A DNA stretch of 64,000 nt from Micropterix aruncella (lineage: Eukaryota; Arthropoda; Insecta; Lepidoptera; Micropterigidae): contig OX155950.1 in NCBI GenBank assembly GCA_944548615.1, forward strand, positions 30,969,691 through 31,033,690, given 5' to 3'. The notes under the pieces were generated by a model. The model ran no database searches. It was not told the origin of the DNA and saw nothing but the letters and a program-made list of their open reading frames with translations. Shown here in pieces: positions 21,342 to 32,432 of this stretch; positions within the stretch are counted from its first letter, which is position 1; each line of letters opens with the position of its first letter. The position numbers and the translations under genes were made by a program.

Positions 21342-24300
21342 ATACAAACGGAGCTGCCATGGAATTCACCGACCGGAGTCGGGCCCATCATAATACTATT
21401 TTTTTACACTTCTGGGGGGTGAGCAGTGGATTCCGGACTTACGAACCGGCTGTGGTAGGTTTAGGACAGCTGTCTTGCCACATATGAGCGTTCACCTTGC
21501 CACCCATTCACTCCCCCTTCGAAGCCATAGAATTTGAGATGCGCAAATCGCAGTTTTAGATAATTTTTCTAAGAAAGAGTTGATTATTTTTCTGGAAAGG
21601 CCAAGATCTTTAAAGAGGTGAAATAGAGATTTAGCTGGCAGGCCACGAGCGCCAACTTCCACCGCGTGAAGGTGAACAGTGAAGCCGTTCCGGGTTACGG
21701 CATTTGCAAGATCATGGTATTTATTTAATTTGTACTCGTGGTCTTTTGGGATATTTGATTCCCATGGAACAGTTAATTCTACAATAAGAGCCACCTTCCG
21801 AGATAGAGAGTAAAGAGTTATATCTGGACGGAGGGCTGTGCATCCGAGACTTTCAGGGAATTTATACTGCTTAGAGACCAAATCAACCTCCAGAATCCAA
21901 TCTGTAGCTTTCTCGATTATTGAGAAAGGTTTTGTAGTTAAATGTTTTTTGCCTTTAGAGCCACCCCGCACAAACTGTATTGGGGGTTTGGAGGATACTG
22001 TCAAACCCTTGTTGGCACGAGCCACTGAGAGACTAATTACCTCGCGAATAACAGCGAGAACTTTGTCATGGCGGTAAGTGTACCGTCCTTGATCTAAGGC
22101 CACCTTGCAGCCAGCTAGAATGTGTCTAGCTGTGCAAGGGGTATTGCTACAGAGGGGACAAGAACTATCCTCGGCAAAGCTCCAACGAGCGAGGTTACTG
22201 GGGTCTGGAAGTGTATGCTGAAAGGCATTCAAATAAAATTTCAGCATCTCTGGCGTCCAGTCATAGAGCATTACCTTCCAGTGCATTGGAGGCGGAATGC
22301 AAAAGTCACCAATTGTTGTCCAATCATTCTGGCATTGAAGGCCAATAGCATGAGCCATACTCTTGCTGTCGTAATCTCCCCGCAAAAGAGACTTCTTCAA
22401 GTCCACGTCGCTCGTGGTTGTACTGCCATACCCCAGACCAGTGCCATTCTGGCTGATTCCAGTAAGGAACCTTTTGTGGAAGTCTACGCGGGCTTGTAGT
22501 TCATTTGAATCACTACAGCCACTTATTACGTGCTTCGATATTGCCGGATCTTTGGAATTGCACAGAATCGAATTTTTGGTTATTCTGGAGTTGGCGTAGA
22601 GCAGAGAGGGCAGTTTAAGCGCTAGCCCAAAATTTTGTTTGGACCTGAAGAGAGTCGAGGGGTCAGCTGGTTTGGCTAAGGACAGCCAGGATTTTAAACT
22701 AGCTGTCACCAGTGCATCTAGACGGGACAGTTGGGTTTTGGTAAAATCGTAAATAAGAAAGGGCCATGACAAATGTGACGTTAGATAATTGTCATAGATC
22801 CAGGCCTTACGAGGGCCAGAAATTAGCAAGGCATCTATTTTCGCCAGGCAACTTTTGAAATGCTCTATAACATGATCGCCCGAGACGTCTTTTCCCTGAT
22901 GGGTGATTTTTCTGCCGAGGAATTTGAAATGATTGTTTGGGTCTATAAGGGAGATATTAGAGCCCTTATAGACCAATTTGGGGTCATAGGATGTAAACTT
23001 TGTGCCCATGCGGGCGAGTCCAAGGCAAAAACATTTGGAGGGCTTCACTTTTATACAGCCTGACCAGTCGCAGAAAAACTCCACTTTCTGTAATAGCAGG
23101 GAAAGCTGCTTGGGGCTTCTGGTGATGAAAGTTAGGTCGTCGGCAAAAGCGAGGCACGACGAGGTGTATTGGCCGTCTGTTTTAAAACGGTAGCCCCACT
23201 TCCTGTCAAACTGGCTCAGGCTTTCCAGAAGTATATTAAAAACTATATTAAAGATCGTCGGGGAGAGGCAACAGCCCTGAAATAGTCCAATTGAATATGG
23301 TATAGAGCGGGTAGTCCATTCTTGCGTTTTAACATGGAAAGTCAGACAGTTGTAGTAGGAGGCTACAATGTCACGCACGACTGGTGGGAAGTTGTACCAG
23401 CGGAGTGCAAAGTGGAGGAGACTGTGTCGGACTGACCCAAAGGCATTCTCTAGGTCGAGCCAGCATACATTGATTTGGCGTTCGTGCTGTCTCGCATCCT
23501 TGATGGCAGCAGCCAGGAGAGAGTTGTGCTCGAGGCAGCCCGAGACGCCGCGCATGAAGCCTTTTTGAACTGATACTCCAAGGTACTCATTCCGGTGCAT
23601 GAATTCGCTCATCCTCGTGTGGACTATGCTAAAAAAGATTTTGGCCACAGTGTCTGTGAGAGCAATGGGCCGAGCGTCCTTTGGTCCGGTGCAAACTGGG
23701 ACCTTCGGAATTAAGATGACTGTCGCTCGGCCAAAATTCTGTGGGACTACACCGCTATTCCATATATTTCGGAAGATGGATCCTAAATATTGCAGAAGGC
23801 AGGGGCATTTTTTGTATACTAAATAGGGAATACCATCGGGACCCGGAGTAGAGCCCGACGGCTTCCTCTTTACTTGATTAAGAATCTCATCTAGTGATGG
23901 AGGTTGAGAAGCAAAAGCTACCGTAGGCAGGGGCGGAGGTGTAATGCCCGGCGGAGGGCTGTAATTATGGAGCCGCATTGGGTCCTCATACGTGGTCGAA
24001 AAGTATTCCGTGGCCATATCTTCCGGGATTTGGATTTTTCCCTTGGCGGCAGACAAAACCGTTTTGCTGTAGTTAAAACGGTTTTTGTCGAACCGGGCTT
24101 CCTCTTTGGATTTGAGAAATGCTGCCTTGCGCTTGTCGTTTTGCGTTGCTACGCTCTGTATGAGTTTTAGTATAGAGCGGTACGCGCGCGAGAAGTTGTG
24201 GCAGAGGGCTTTATCCCCGGCTTTCTTGGCTTCACGTAAATGGCGACGAAGTAGCCGCTTTTGCCTACGGAGCTTTGCCTTAAATGCGTTTTCTCTGTGA

Positions 24301-24795
24301 ACCGGGTCGACATGGGTAGATTTTGGGTAAACACCCGAGAAGTATTCATGGACCGCCACCTGGAAGGATGACAGCTGGACGCTGGCAGGGGCATTACGGT
24401 TCACAGAGTGGTCAAGAATAGAAGTTAAATTATTATTATGAAATTCCCAGTCCTCTTTCGCAAGTGAAGGGAATTTTAGAGGAGGGAAGGATACGATTTG
24501 CGCGGGTAGAGGAGACCGGTCGGGTGACAAACTGCGGGCAGATGTGGAGTCAAGGGACATGTGAGGTTCAACTCTGTCCGTGACTCCTTGCGACGGTTTA
24601 AGACACTGACGTGCAGCGTCGCTATCATCGTGCCCAGCAATGTGTTTATTTAACCATGCTAATCGTTTATATTGTTTCCCGCAGATAGGGCAAGCAAGGT
24701 CCGGTGTCGTTTTACCAGCGCAGAGCGAACTAGATGTCCGCGGGTTTAACCCCTCGCTCTACCATTTAAGATTCGACGGCACGGTCCCAAAAGGT
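21342..24795 (-). mobile_element. R2/R4/NeSL-type non-LTR retrotransposon (Dong-like?), apparently full length
   Basis: One long uninterrupted ORF on the minus strand is followed by a short 3' region (about 150 bases) that ends at AT-rich TATTTATTTATTATTTA (plus strand 21325-21345). The 5' side meets GGTAAATAAAAT near 24790. TAAATAAA-like sequence on both sides could be a target duplication or a TAA-repeat target, as known for Dong elements. The exact ends are my estimate. The protein architecture (finger, RT, CCHC, PD..ELT nuclease motif) places it among elements with a restriction-enzyme-like endonuclease. It fills most of the intron between exons 25281-26276 and 20797-21018, in sense orientation. 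Confidence 0.8.
21492..24758 (-). CDS. Retrotransposon protein: C2H2 finger, reverse transcriptase, CCHC, REL-type endonuclease
   Basis: The frame is open from a TAG at 24761-24759 to the stop at 21492, about 1088 codons. The first ATG is at 24560 (1022 aa from there). Upstream of it, in the same frame, lies a C2H2 finger, CPICGKQYKRLAWLNKHIAG-H (about 24690-24632). Numbering from the ATG: RT at about 222-490 with STPGPDGIPY, CWLDLENAFGSV (D369), GLFQGCCLSPTIFN and FADD (D474, D475); CCHC knuckle C801-C804-H813-C818; then LRPDITLYSL...VALIVELTVPWE (P911-D912, E928), the PD-(D/E)xK signature of R2-like nucleases. No disabling change was seen. Because the finger precedes the ATG, translation probably starts at a non-AUG codon or by another route, as reported for R2. 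Confidence 0.88.
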   Translation of the reverse strand, partial: SEGLNPRTSSSLCAGKTTPDLACPICGKQYKRLAWLNKHIAGHDDSDAARQCLKPSQGVTDRVEPHMSLDSTSARSLSPDRSPLPAQIVSFPPLKFPSLAKEDWEFHNNNLTSILDHSVNRNAPASVQLSSFQVAVHEYFSGVYPKSTHVDPVHRENAFKAKLRRQKRLLRRHLREAKKAGDKALCHNFSRAYRSILKLIQSVATQNDKRKAAFLKSKEEARFDKNRFNYSKTVLSAAKGKIQIPEDMATEYFSTTYEDPMRLHNYSPPPGITPPPLPTVAFASQPPSLDEILNQVKRKPSGSTPGPDGIPYLVYKKCPCLLQYLGSIFRNIWNSGVVPQNFGRATVILIPKVPVCTGPKDARPIALTDTVAKIFFSIVHTRMSEFMHRNEYLGVSVQKGFMRGVSGCLEHNSLLAAAIKDARQHERQINVCWLDLENAFGSVRHSLLHFALRWYNFPPVVRDIVASYYNCLTFHVKTQEWTTRSIPYSIGLFQGCCLSPTIFNIVFNILLESLSQFDRKWGYRFKTDGQYTSSCLAFADDLTFITRSPKQLSLLLQKVEFFCDWSGCIKVKPSKCFCLGLARMGTKFTSYDPKLVYKGSNISLIDPNNHFKFLGRKITHQGKDVSGDHVIEHFKSCLAKIDALLISGPRKAWIYDNYLTSHLSWPFLIYDFTKTQLSRLDALVTASLKSWLSLAKPADPSTLFRSKQNFGLALKLPSLLYANSRITKNSILCNSKDPAISKHVISGCSDSNELQARVDFHKRFLTGISQNGTGLGYGSTTTSDVDLKKSLLRGDYDSKSMAHAIGLQCQNDWTTIGDFCIPPPMHWKVMLYDWTPEMLKFYLNAFQHTLPDPSNLARWSFAEDSSCPLCSNTPCTARHILAGCKVALDQGRYTYRHDKVLAVIREVISLSVARANKGLTVSSKPPIQFVRGGSKGKKHLTTKPFSIIEKATDWILEVDLVSKQYKFPESLGCTALRPDITLYSLSRKVALIVELTVPWESNIPKDHEYKLNKYHDLANAVTRNGFTVHLHAVEVGARGLPAKSLFHLFKDLGLSRKIINSFLEKLSKTAICASQILWLRRGSEWVAR

Positions 24796-24919
24796 AAATA
24801 AAATTGCTGAGCTTTTAATTTATTCCACGAATCAGCAAATCTATCCTACATTTGGCTCGTTTGAGGTACCTCATGCCAGACCTGTAATAGTCAGTTTAGG
24901 CTGAATAGGTGCTATAATT

Positions 24920-25145
24920 GCCTCGAGTCGTCTTCAATATTTAAGCATAATCACAAGCATCATCTGCGAGGACATGATTTGAAACTGGAGAAAACACGAT
25001 TCCATCCGAATCCCAGGAAACACTTCCTAGGTAACTAGACTGCGGACAGATGGAATAGTTTACCCGCTGAAGCGGTCGACGTATTTAAAATAGACAAGAT
25101 GTACCTGCCTGCCTGTCTGTAAAACATAATAATAATAAACTCAAT
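24920..25145 (+). pseudogene. 3' tail of a CR1/Jockey-type retrotransposon
   Basis: The plus strand reads HHLRGHDLKLEKTRFHPNPR then KHFLGN, a stop, then TADRWNSLPAEAVDVFKIDK. This is the standard C-terminus of CR1/L2/Jockey enzymes (WNSLPAEVV...FK). It is followed within 50 bases by AATAATAATAATAAA (about 25126-25140), a plausible 3' tail. The copy is strongly 5'-truncated and sits antisense in the zinc-finger gene's intron. Confidence 0.65.
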
Positions 25146-25280
25146 CTTTGCGGTTATGAGATAATCTAGTTTTAAAATGCTCCAGGGCCCGGTTATCTAC
25201 AATGGACCGCGAGTCGGTCGACGTTTAATCGAGGGTGCGACTATCATTTTTGTAGCGTTAGCGGTAGTCGGAAATCATAC

Positions 25281-26276
25281 CTGTTTGATCGGTATCAAGC
25301 TTATGGAGGGCGTGATGTCGGCGCCGGGCATCGCGGGCGCCGAGAGCGAGCCGCCGGCCGCGTTGCCCTTGCCGTCGTCGGACTGCGGCGACTGGGGCGC
25401 CTCGGCCGAGCCGTTGACGCGGCCCTCGCGCGAGTCGCGGCCGGAGCGGCCCGGCGAGTAGGTGTCGCCGTTGTCCGCCATGGAGATCTCCACGTGCGGC
25501 GTCAGGTAGTGCATGGGCGGCGTGGCGTTGTCGGCCGAGCGCTCGTTGCTGTCGCCCGAGTCGGAGTAGGCGGCGGCCACGGACACGGACAGGCCGGGGC
25601 CGAGCGCGCCCAGCGCGGCCGCCCCCGCGTCCAGCAGCCCGTCCGGCCCGAAGGCGCCCGACAGGCCGGCCGCCAGCAGCGAGGCGGGGCCGCCGCCGGG
25701 GCCCGGGTTGTCCAGGTCGATGCCGTGGCGGTTGAAGAAGTGTCCGCGCAGGCTCTTCATGGTGGGCGCGCGGTAGCTGCACAGCGGGCAGGTCTTGACC
25801 AGGTCGTGCTGGCCCACGTGCTCGTTCTGGAAGTGGGCGCGCATGGCGATCTGGCGCTGGAAGCCGCGGTTGCAGATGGGGCAGTGGTAGGGCAGGCTCT
25901 TGGTGTGCGTGGTGAAGTGCTCGGCCAGGTGGTCCTTGCGGAAGAAGCGCTTCTGGCACACGCGGCACTCGTAGGGCTTGACGCCCGTGTGCCGCATCTT
26001 GTGCCGCCGCATGTTGGCGCCGTTGGAGAACTTCATGTTGCAGACGTCGCACTCGAAGAGCTTGCGGTGGGGCCGGTCGGGGCCCCCCGCGACGGCCGCG
26101 CCGGCCGGGGGGGCCACGTTGTTGTTCTCGGACGGGGTGCACTGCGCCATGTGGGCGGTTAAAGCTCGACCGCTCACCGTGCTAAAGCTGTCGCAGGTGC
26201 TGCATCTCAAGAGAGCGCCGCCGCTCCCGTTCTTCTCCTCCCCCTCTCCGGAATATGCCGTGATCGGACCCGCTAT
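25281..26276 (-). CDS. Five-finger exon of a Hunchback/Ikaros-like zinc-finger factor
   Basis: A 996-bp exon (332 codons, phase 0 both ends) lies between the acceptor aaaaatttcag at 26277-26278 and the donor CAG/gtatga at 25281/25280. It encodes five fingers: C25-C28-H42-C46 (C2HC), C76-C79-H92-H96 (CDVCNMKFSNGANMRRHKMR-H), C104-C107-H120-H124, C132-C135-H148-H153 and C163-C166-H179-H184. Fingers 2 and 3 are joined by TGVKPYE, close to the DNA-binding TGEKP linker. A low-complexity Ala/Gly/Ser/Asp region follows. With 20797-21018 and 13940-14188 it forms 488 codons of a nuclear transcription factor. The N-terminal exons were not found. The exon is extremely GC-rich, which opens long but spurious frames on other phases. 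Confidence 0.88.
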
Positions 26277-28690
26277 CTGAAATTTTTAAAAAAAAAAAAA
26301 AGAAAATCAGCCCAGCGAAGCGAGTGAACCGGTTTCGATGACGATGAAATAAGGACGATAGTCGATCGGAGGGCTTTTAATTTTGGGCCATTGTGGCTTA
26401 CCCCCTCCTTTGTATCTATTGGCTGCCGATTAATACTATAGATCGCACAAACGGCGCAGAATCGACGCGGACAGAAGCCACATATATGGCTTCTGATTTA
26501 TATCAACCGAAGGATTCTCATATTATGTACCCATTATTTTTTCCTTTCTTTACAGCCGAAGCCGAGGTCATCGACTATCTCTAGTGTGTGCATGTTTGTC
26601 GTTACCAGTACCCAGAAAGTTATGGAATCGTGGACCACATATTCACCAACTGACGATTAATAGTGAAGTGGAAAGAATATAACGAGCTATTGATGTCGCA
26701 ATCTTGCCTTCATTAAGCTATTTAAAATTTACAATGGAAATGCGATCTACTCAATCTTGCATTATTTGCAAGTGACATCTACCTCCTTCCGTAATCATCG
26801 ATGACTACAGATAACGATGGAAGATCTCTACACAACATCATGTAAAGTGATATTAAAGATGAACATATACTGGGGCCTGCACGGATTTATGACAAAGCTA
26901 CACTACTGGAAGGCTGAGGTCTCGAAGTGAACCAAGAACATTTGGTTAAAAATCTTCTTACCCTCAGTTATTTCTTTAAAAGTCTGAATAGAAAACAATC
27001 GTACGGTGCTCCATCTGGGCTATAAAAAATGGTGGCCATCAGTATGCCTGCCGACGGTTGGACGTTATACTTCCGAGGAGGCCGTCTTTACCTTGACTAA
27101 TTCAAAAACACCTCGCACGTCGCTGGTAGTTTAACTGAGTCATCATTCTAGGGGACCCAGCGAGCACAGATATTGACATGCCCAAATTACGTGATTTATT
27201 TCGTTTACTCGTTCCTTACGAATACCAACATCTCTTCTGATCTCCCACTTCTGAATTCGGCAGGCTTATGAAATTAATTTATTCACTTAGGCCACATTTG
27301 CATAAATAATGACCGAAATAGGTCGCTTACTACGGGGATTGTCTTCAAGACTTTGACAGCCATGTTTAAACTAATTTGACCAAAGCTTTACAATGAAATC
27401 AGAAGGGCGTGAAATACTGTACACATTTAGCACGCCTTGCGATGTCATATTTAAAATGAATGACTGTCCGATCCTCAATCTTTATCAGTTTACTTTTTTC
27501 TTGGGACATTTTTGAAACAATGAACCGTCAGAAAAAAGCCAGACACAATAAACAAATGACTGTCAGTATTTTTAAAATAAGAAGAAACAGAATATGACAC
27601 AATAGTGGCCAGTATCATTTTTGCAATATATTGTACATGTTCAAAGTAGACTACTTATCAACCGCCTACTTGATGCATTTTTAAAGTGCAATGGAAGATT
27701 TTTATGCCCTCCTCATAGAAACTCCCCGCTAGCTCCTTTTCCAGGTACTCAGTGGCTTCTCTTTCGCTTCCTCGTCTGTACCCATTCTCTTTCCGCCAAA
27801 ATGTTTCTTCAGGCTCAAGAACAACTGTAAGTCCGATGGAGCAAGAAAAAAGTAAACTGATCTCTGAACACTCTCGAGTGTTCTCCAAGAGAGAACACTC
27901 TTGGGTTTTCTCTCTTGGAGGTTAGGTACATGGAGTCCTTACTTTTGGGATACACCTTGTATAACAATCACATAATCTATACACATTCAGTCAGATATGG
28001 TGTGGAAACTATTCAATAAACGAATGTCCATCACAACACTGCTTTTTTAAGCCATTCTGTACGAGTACAGATGCAGAAAATTATAATTGAAGAAATCTGC
28101 AAATTCAATAACATTAAGTACAGAAATGATGCAGAAATATAAGAAATAATCATATTTAGGTCATTCCCGTTTCTATTTTGGTGTAGGCACAAGATTATGT
28201 ATTATGGAAAACATTATTGGCCACAAATGAAATCAAATTTAAAACCACACATTTGTCATCAATTCAATCCCTGTAAATACAGAGCGAAATGGAGGGTGCC
28301 CTCCAAACTAATAGTAATAAAAATTTCAGAATAGTTTGCAGACATTGGTAACATTATTTACATTAATTATGTAGATGTCTGTAATCAGTTTTACATAATG
28401 GCACAGTCAGCTTTCCCCATTAAGGACAGCATTCATTCGAATTTGTGGATTTCCATTTGGGTCCCCTTCACTAATTATAATTATTACTATTAAATCAACA
28501 AGCAATTTATTTATTTGTTTAACTGTACATTAGGAAAGGAACTGTATCTCTTTACAATGTGTAATATTGGTGCCCTTCAAATATTAAATAAGGCATCACT
28601 GGCCCCAAAGTTTAGATGTAAAATTATATTCGAACAACCTCCAAATTTTATCTCGTTATAATTAATTAAATATTTATATTGTTTATATGA
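26277..28690. other. Upstream region or intron of the zinc-finger gene
   Basis: No exon with convincing splice sites was found on either strand. The region is AT-rich and apart from the hairpin at 27866-27920 no repeat was recognised. It may be a long intron, as the exon at 25281-26276 begins at an acceptor site. Confidence 0.35.
27866..27920. repeat. Compact nested hairpins
   Basis: A near-palindrome, GAACACTCTCGAGTGTTC (27866-27883), abuts a 13-base stem, CTCCAAGAGAGAA (27883-27895) with TTCTCTCTTGGAG (27908-27920). The loop repeats CACTC. No surrounding gene explains it. It may be the core of a small MITE. Confidence 0.55.
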
Positions 28691-28737
28691 AATCGAAGAC
28701 TATCACGGTTGTTTGGCATTATAAAAAGGTTTAAAAA

Positions 28738-28885
28738 TGAATTTACCGCTTGAATTTTATAGCTCCCGACGTTTAGGCGATTGCAACCGCCGTTGTTAGT
28801 CTACCCTGGACAACAGCAGTTGCAACATCGCCGAAAAGTTGGGTGTTACAAAATTCACGTGGTAAATTCGTTTTTAAACCATTTT
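28738..28885. mobile_element. Palindromic MITE, copy 2
   Basis: Arms GAATTTACCGCTTGAATTTT and AAAATTCACGTGGTAAATTC enclose GTCTACCCTGGACAACAGCA and TTGCAACATCGCCG-type blocks. The left flank GAAGACTATCACGGTTGTTT (about 28696) is the inverse of the flank found to the right of copies 1 and 3. So this copy is in the other orientation. Confidence 0.75.
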
Positions 28886-31119
28886 ATATTGTTTATGTTA
28901 TTCATTTCTACTTCAAATGATTCATAGCTATGATAACAAGTTATTATTCTAGTCCAAAGTTGAAGAAAATAGATCCAAATCTCCTTCATTAAAATGGTTT
29001 GAAAATGAATGAATTACAGTTTCTGAGAGTCATTTCTGAGAGTTGAAGGTCAAAAATATAGCACTTTAGACAAAAGATCATAAGAAAGAAACTACTTGAT
29101 GGATCATGAAAAGAAGAATTGTAGAATGATCGCATCTATAAATTATAAACATATTTGTGTACGTTATTACATGCTTTACCAAATCTATTAGTTCGTTTTA
29201 TTTATTTTCATACATATTTCCGAAGAGAAGCTACATAATATCCGAAGAGAAGCTCAGATCCGAGCAATGGCAGCACTCGACTAAGTGCCCCCAGAATATA
29301 AACAATTATATTAGGGATTCTAGAATGCGAGAAGCACAACTGAATAATCGTACAATACAGAATGTATCCGTCTTTCTCACACATATCTAACAGGGGGTGA
29401 TTGCACTGTGATTTTGCTGTAAATTCAGTTAGTTGAGAGAGCGGTTTGTCGCGCCGCGCTCGTACCCGTTTTGGGACTTTACTGAGCATTGACTACAATA
29501 CAACGTACCCGATTCGGGACGTTACTGTCTTGAGGGGTTAAAAAAATATTGTATTTACCATGGCGCAATTTTGGCTTTGTCATGATACCACCTCTACAAG
29601 TTGGACAATGCTTGACCGCATCGCTAAGGTGGAAGCAAAAATATATGGGAAAGAGCAAGAGAGACATAGGCGATGCGGCCAAGCATTGGCGAAGGTGTAG
29701 AGGGTGCATAAAAGACATAAATATATAGAACCAATGCATGCAGGAAAAGCCGCCGTAGAAACAGCCATCCGACGAAGCTAAAAACACAGCTGATGTTCGC
29801 CCCCTAAATGGATTAAAATTATCCAGCTCTGTTCTTAGCTTTGCCAGGTTTGTAAACAAGCAATGCTGTAAAAATCAAAATTAAAAAAGTGCATGAAAAA
29901 TATTTAAAAAAAAACCTTTTCATTGTTGTTCAGGTTTCGAAAAGACGGTGTTGCAGTGCCGGAATCGGCCTCGGTTTCTCCTGCAGCAGACATAACATAA
30001 CCAAATATGTAGTGCTCTGAAATTATTAGATCTTCGTCTCACAAAATCATTCTAAATAGCGAGTTTTAAGGGTCGATCGACAATTCCGTATAAGTCGGCG
30101 TTAAATTGCCGAGTGGCGCAAATATCATTCGATTTGTGATGATGCTGCAGTGATTCAACCATACAGTGGACTCATTTTTGTTTATTTGACATTATAAACA
30201 CATTTTGAAACACTACCAGATAGCAAACTGAGAAACAATGGCTTTGCAGTCGTGAAGCAAGTATTGTAACTATAAGCAATTATTTGCATCTCGCTCTCAT
30301 CAAGCAAAGCAGAGTGCAGCTGGGTTTATAAACAAAAAATACATAGAAAATATGACGAGGCACATCGCTGTCATTGTTGTGAGGCGCATAGGTGTCAAGC
30401 CTTCGTGCACACCCAGTCAATAACTTTAAATGCTCTTTGCTGTAGTTCACAACGACTATTCAGCGTAGTTCCGAAGTGATAATACACCCCCTGCAAGTAA
30501 AACATGAACTTTCCGGCAAAAACGCAAAAGGACCATTGGTAAAGTAAACACAGAAGATGAGACGATTTAATAGCAATTGCCAATGAAGCTGCTTTATCGC
30601 TAGCAGACCTTTGCAGTAGGGTTGCAAGTACCTACTGGACAAATATGCAATTGTATTTCTTTTGCACCAAAAGCCATTTTTGTATTAGTGGTATATATGT
30701 AAGGTAAAATCATGCATGGTCGTAAGGATCACTGCAACCTGTACATTGGGCCCTCGTTATCTTTCTAATGCATGGTCCGTTGTTCATCGTTTTGATGAAA
30801 TGGGTTTTGTTAGGAGATAATGCGGATAGTATCGGCATTTAGCTCGACCGATTCAATACAAACTCTTCGATGATGTCAGCACATCAAAATTTGCGAAAAT
30901 CAACTATATCTTTGGTTTCTGTCAAAGCAAACGTTAACCTTCCAAGTTATCAGAAAGTCTATAGATTAGCGTAACCTGAGGTGGCTAAACAGCAGCACTG
31001 AGGGGTCTTAAAATTCAAAATTAAAGGTTGTAGACATAATGCCTTGTCTGCGGAATATACACTTGCAACAAGTTTTGGAATTTATACAGTTTAGCTAACT
31101 ACTATATTTAAGAAAAAAA
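28886..31119. other. Region with only decayed repeats
   Basis: At 29560-29720 a block with GCGATGCGGCCAAGCATTGG is shared with 43080-43210. A minus-strand stretch near 30560-30395 (CELQQRAFKVIDWVCTKA) resembles the QRRAFKLI motif after the RT core of non-LTR elements, but too little is left to classify. Otherwise AT-rich DNA with no supported exon. Confidence 0.35.
29560..29720. repeat. Dispersed repeat shared with 43080-43210
   Basis: GATGCGGCCAAGCATTGGC and a CGCTCTTTCCCATA-type block (inverted here) are common to both places, as is the following GTAGAGxG(G/C) segment. Length of similarity is roughly 60-120 bases. Class unknown. Confidence 0.45.
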
Positions 31120-31290
31120 CTAACTTAACCTACCATCATATAGGTGTTATAACGCTTCTTTAAACGTCTGTATCTACAGAAGCGTAAAATAGATTGTTAC
31201 AGATTCAGAATCAGTGTGATGAATATAGGGAGGTGACATTAAAACATCTTCAACGTAGAAAAGTTTGTTAAACTGCTTAAATACCCAGGT
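31120..31290. repeat. Single copy of the repeat clustered at 3668-4665
   Basis: It carries TATAGGTGTTATAACG, GATTCAGAATCAGTGTGATG and GGTGACATTAAAACATCTTC in the same order as near 4318-4440. It lies about 1.1 kb upstream of the SRP9 gene. Confidence 0.6.
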
Positions 31291-32432
31291 TTTAACGCCA
31301 GGGATGACAACAATAATAATGGAGATAATAAAATTAAAAGGGCCAAAACAACATATTATGGAAAATAAAGTGGAATCCCTTCAAGGTTTCTTTTTAAAGC
31401 AATTGCGGAACAGCGGATACTGTCGATTCGCGTCCGTTTTGTGATGCGAAACGATAGTTCATTCTTGACCCATTTAATCTAAGTACTCAATTCAACCTGC
31501 ATATTATTTGACAATTGCAAAACAGTAAACACAGCCGAAAACATCTGATTTACGAATATACGAGCGCGAAATGGCACGCAAAAGGTACGACATTGTCAAA
31601 AGTACAGACCTACTTACGGCAACCTCATACGTCGACAAGAACAGCGGTATTTTAGGGAAAGATCGCTATGTGGCCTAATTCCGAACACTGCACTTATGCA
31701 CGTAAACTAGCGTCGTTTCGGCCGATCCGCGTTCATTCCTTGCACTCTACAACTCGGCGCGACTCGAAATAATATCATTTTTGAACTCTAAACCATTTTA
31801 AAACGAAAAACTCCCGTTTTCCCACAACCCACAAATTTCTACGATCCCATTTCTTATTTCAGTGGGACGAGCGGGACAACTCTGCTTGCGGGAAAGAGAA
31901 ACTTGAACCTGTCATATATTCTTGATTTTTCCGCAATGAAACTCTCTAACCATCTCGCTCATTCTCATACAAATTACTGCAGCGATAGAAAGAGACAACC
32001 GCCTTGAAACTTCACTGGAAAGTGTTGTAATCCCGTGCGCAATGATACCACAGTATAAAAAAATCTATTACAATATTTTATACAAATTAAATTATTTTTA
32101 TTTCCCACTATTGAAATCTATTTTTAAAATTCTGCATATTTTCAAAATTTGTTAATTGATATTATTTTTAATTGGCCGAATAGATTGTAACTAATCGCGT
32201 TTTTAAACGGATAAATGCCACATGACATATGGCTGTCAAAATTAGGGAATGCGGACCGACTTTGATTGAATTCGTGGTTTCGTGAAATTTCAGCATGTTT
32301 TCTCAAGAAGAATAACATATAGCAAGCAGAATAACCAATAATAACAAATTATGCAACATTAAAGTGCCTTTGTGTCATTGTGTTACTCGACGTATTTAAC
32401 AGTGGTGAACTCTTGCGGCAACTCACTACAAA
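31291..32432 (+). promoter_or_regulatory. Upstream region and 5' leader of SRP9
   Basis: This is about 1.1 kb between a repeat copy and the SRP9 ATG. The last 100-150 bases are the probable leader. No TATA box in a convincing position was seen, which is common for housekeeping genes. The start site cannot be fixed from sequence alone. A second gene reading leftward from here was looked for and not found. Confidence 0.3.

Noticed and set aside
25258..26162. Long frames of 294 and 222 codons overlapping the zinc-finger exon in another phase and on the opposite strand
   Set aside because: They are Arg/Ala/Gly/Pro-rich by-products of very GC-rich coding DNA. The five canonical C2H2 fingers and matching splice sites fix the true frame.
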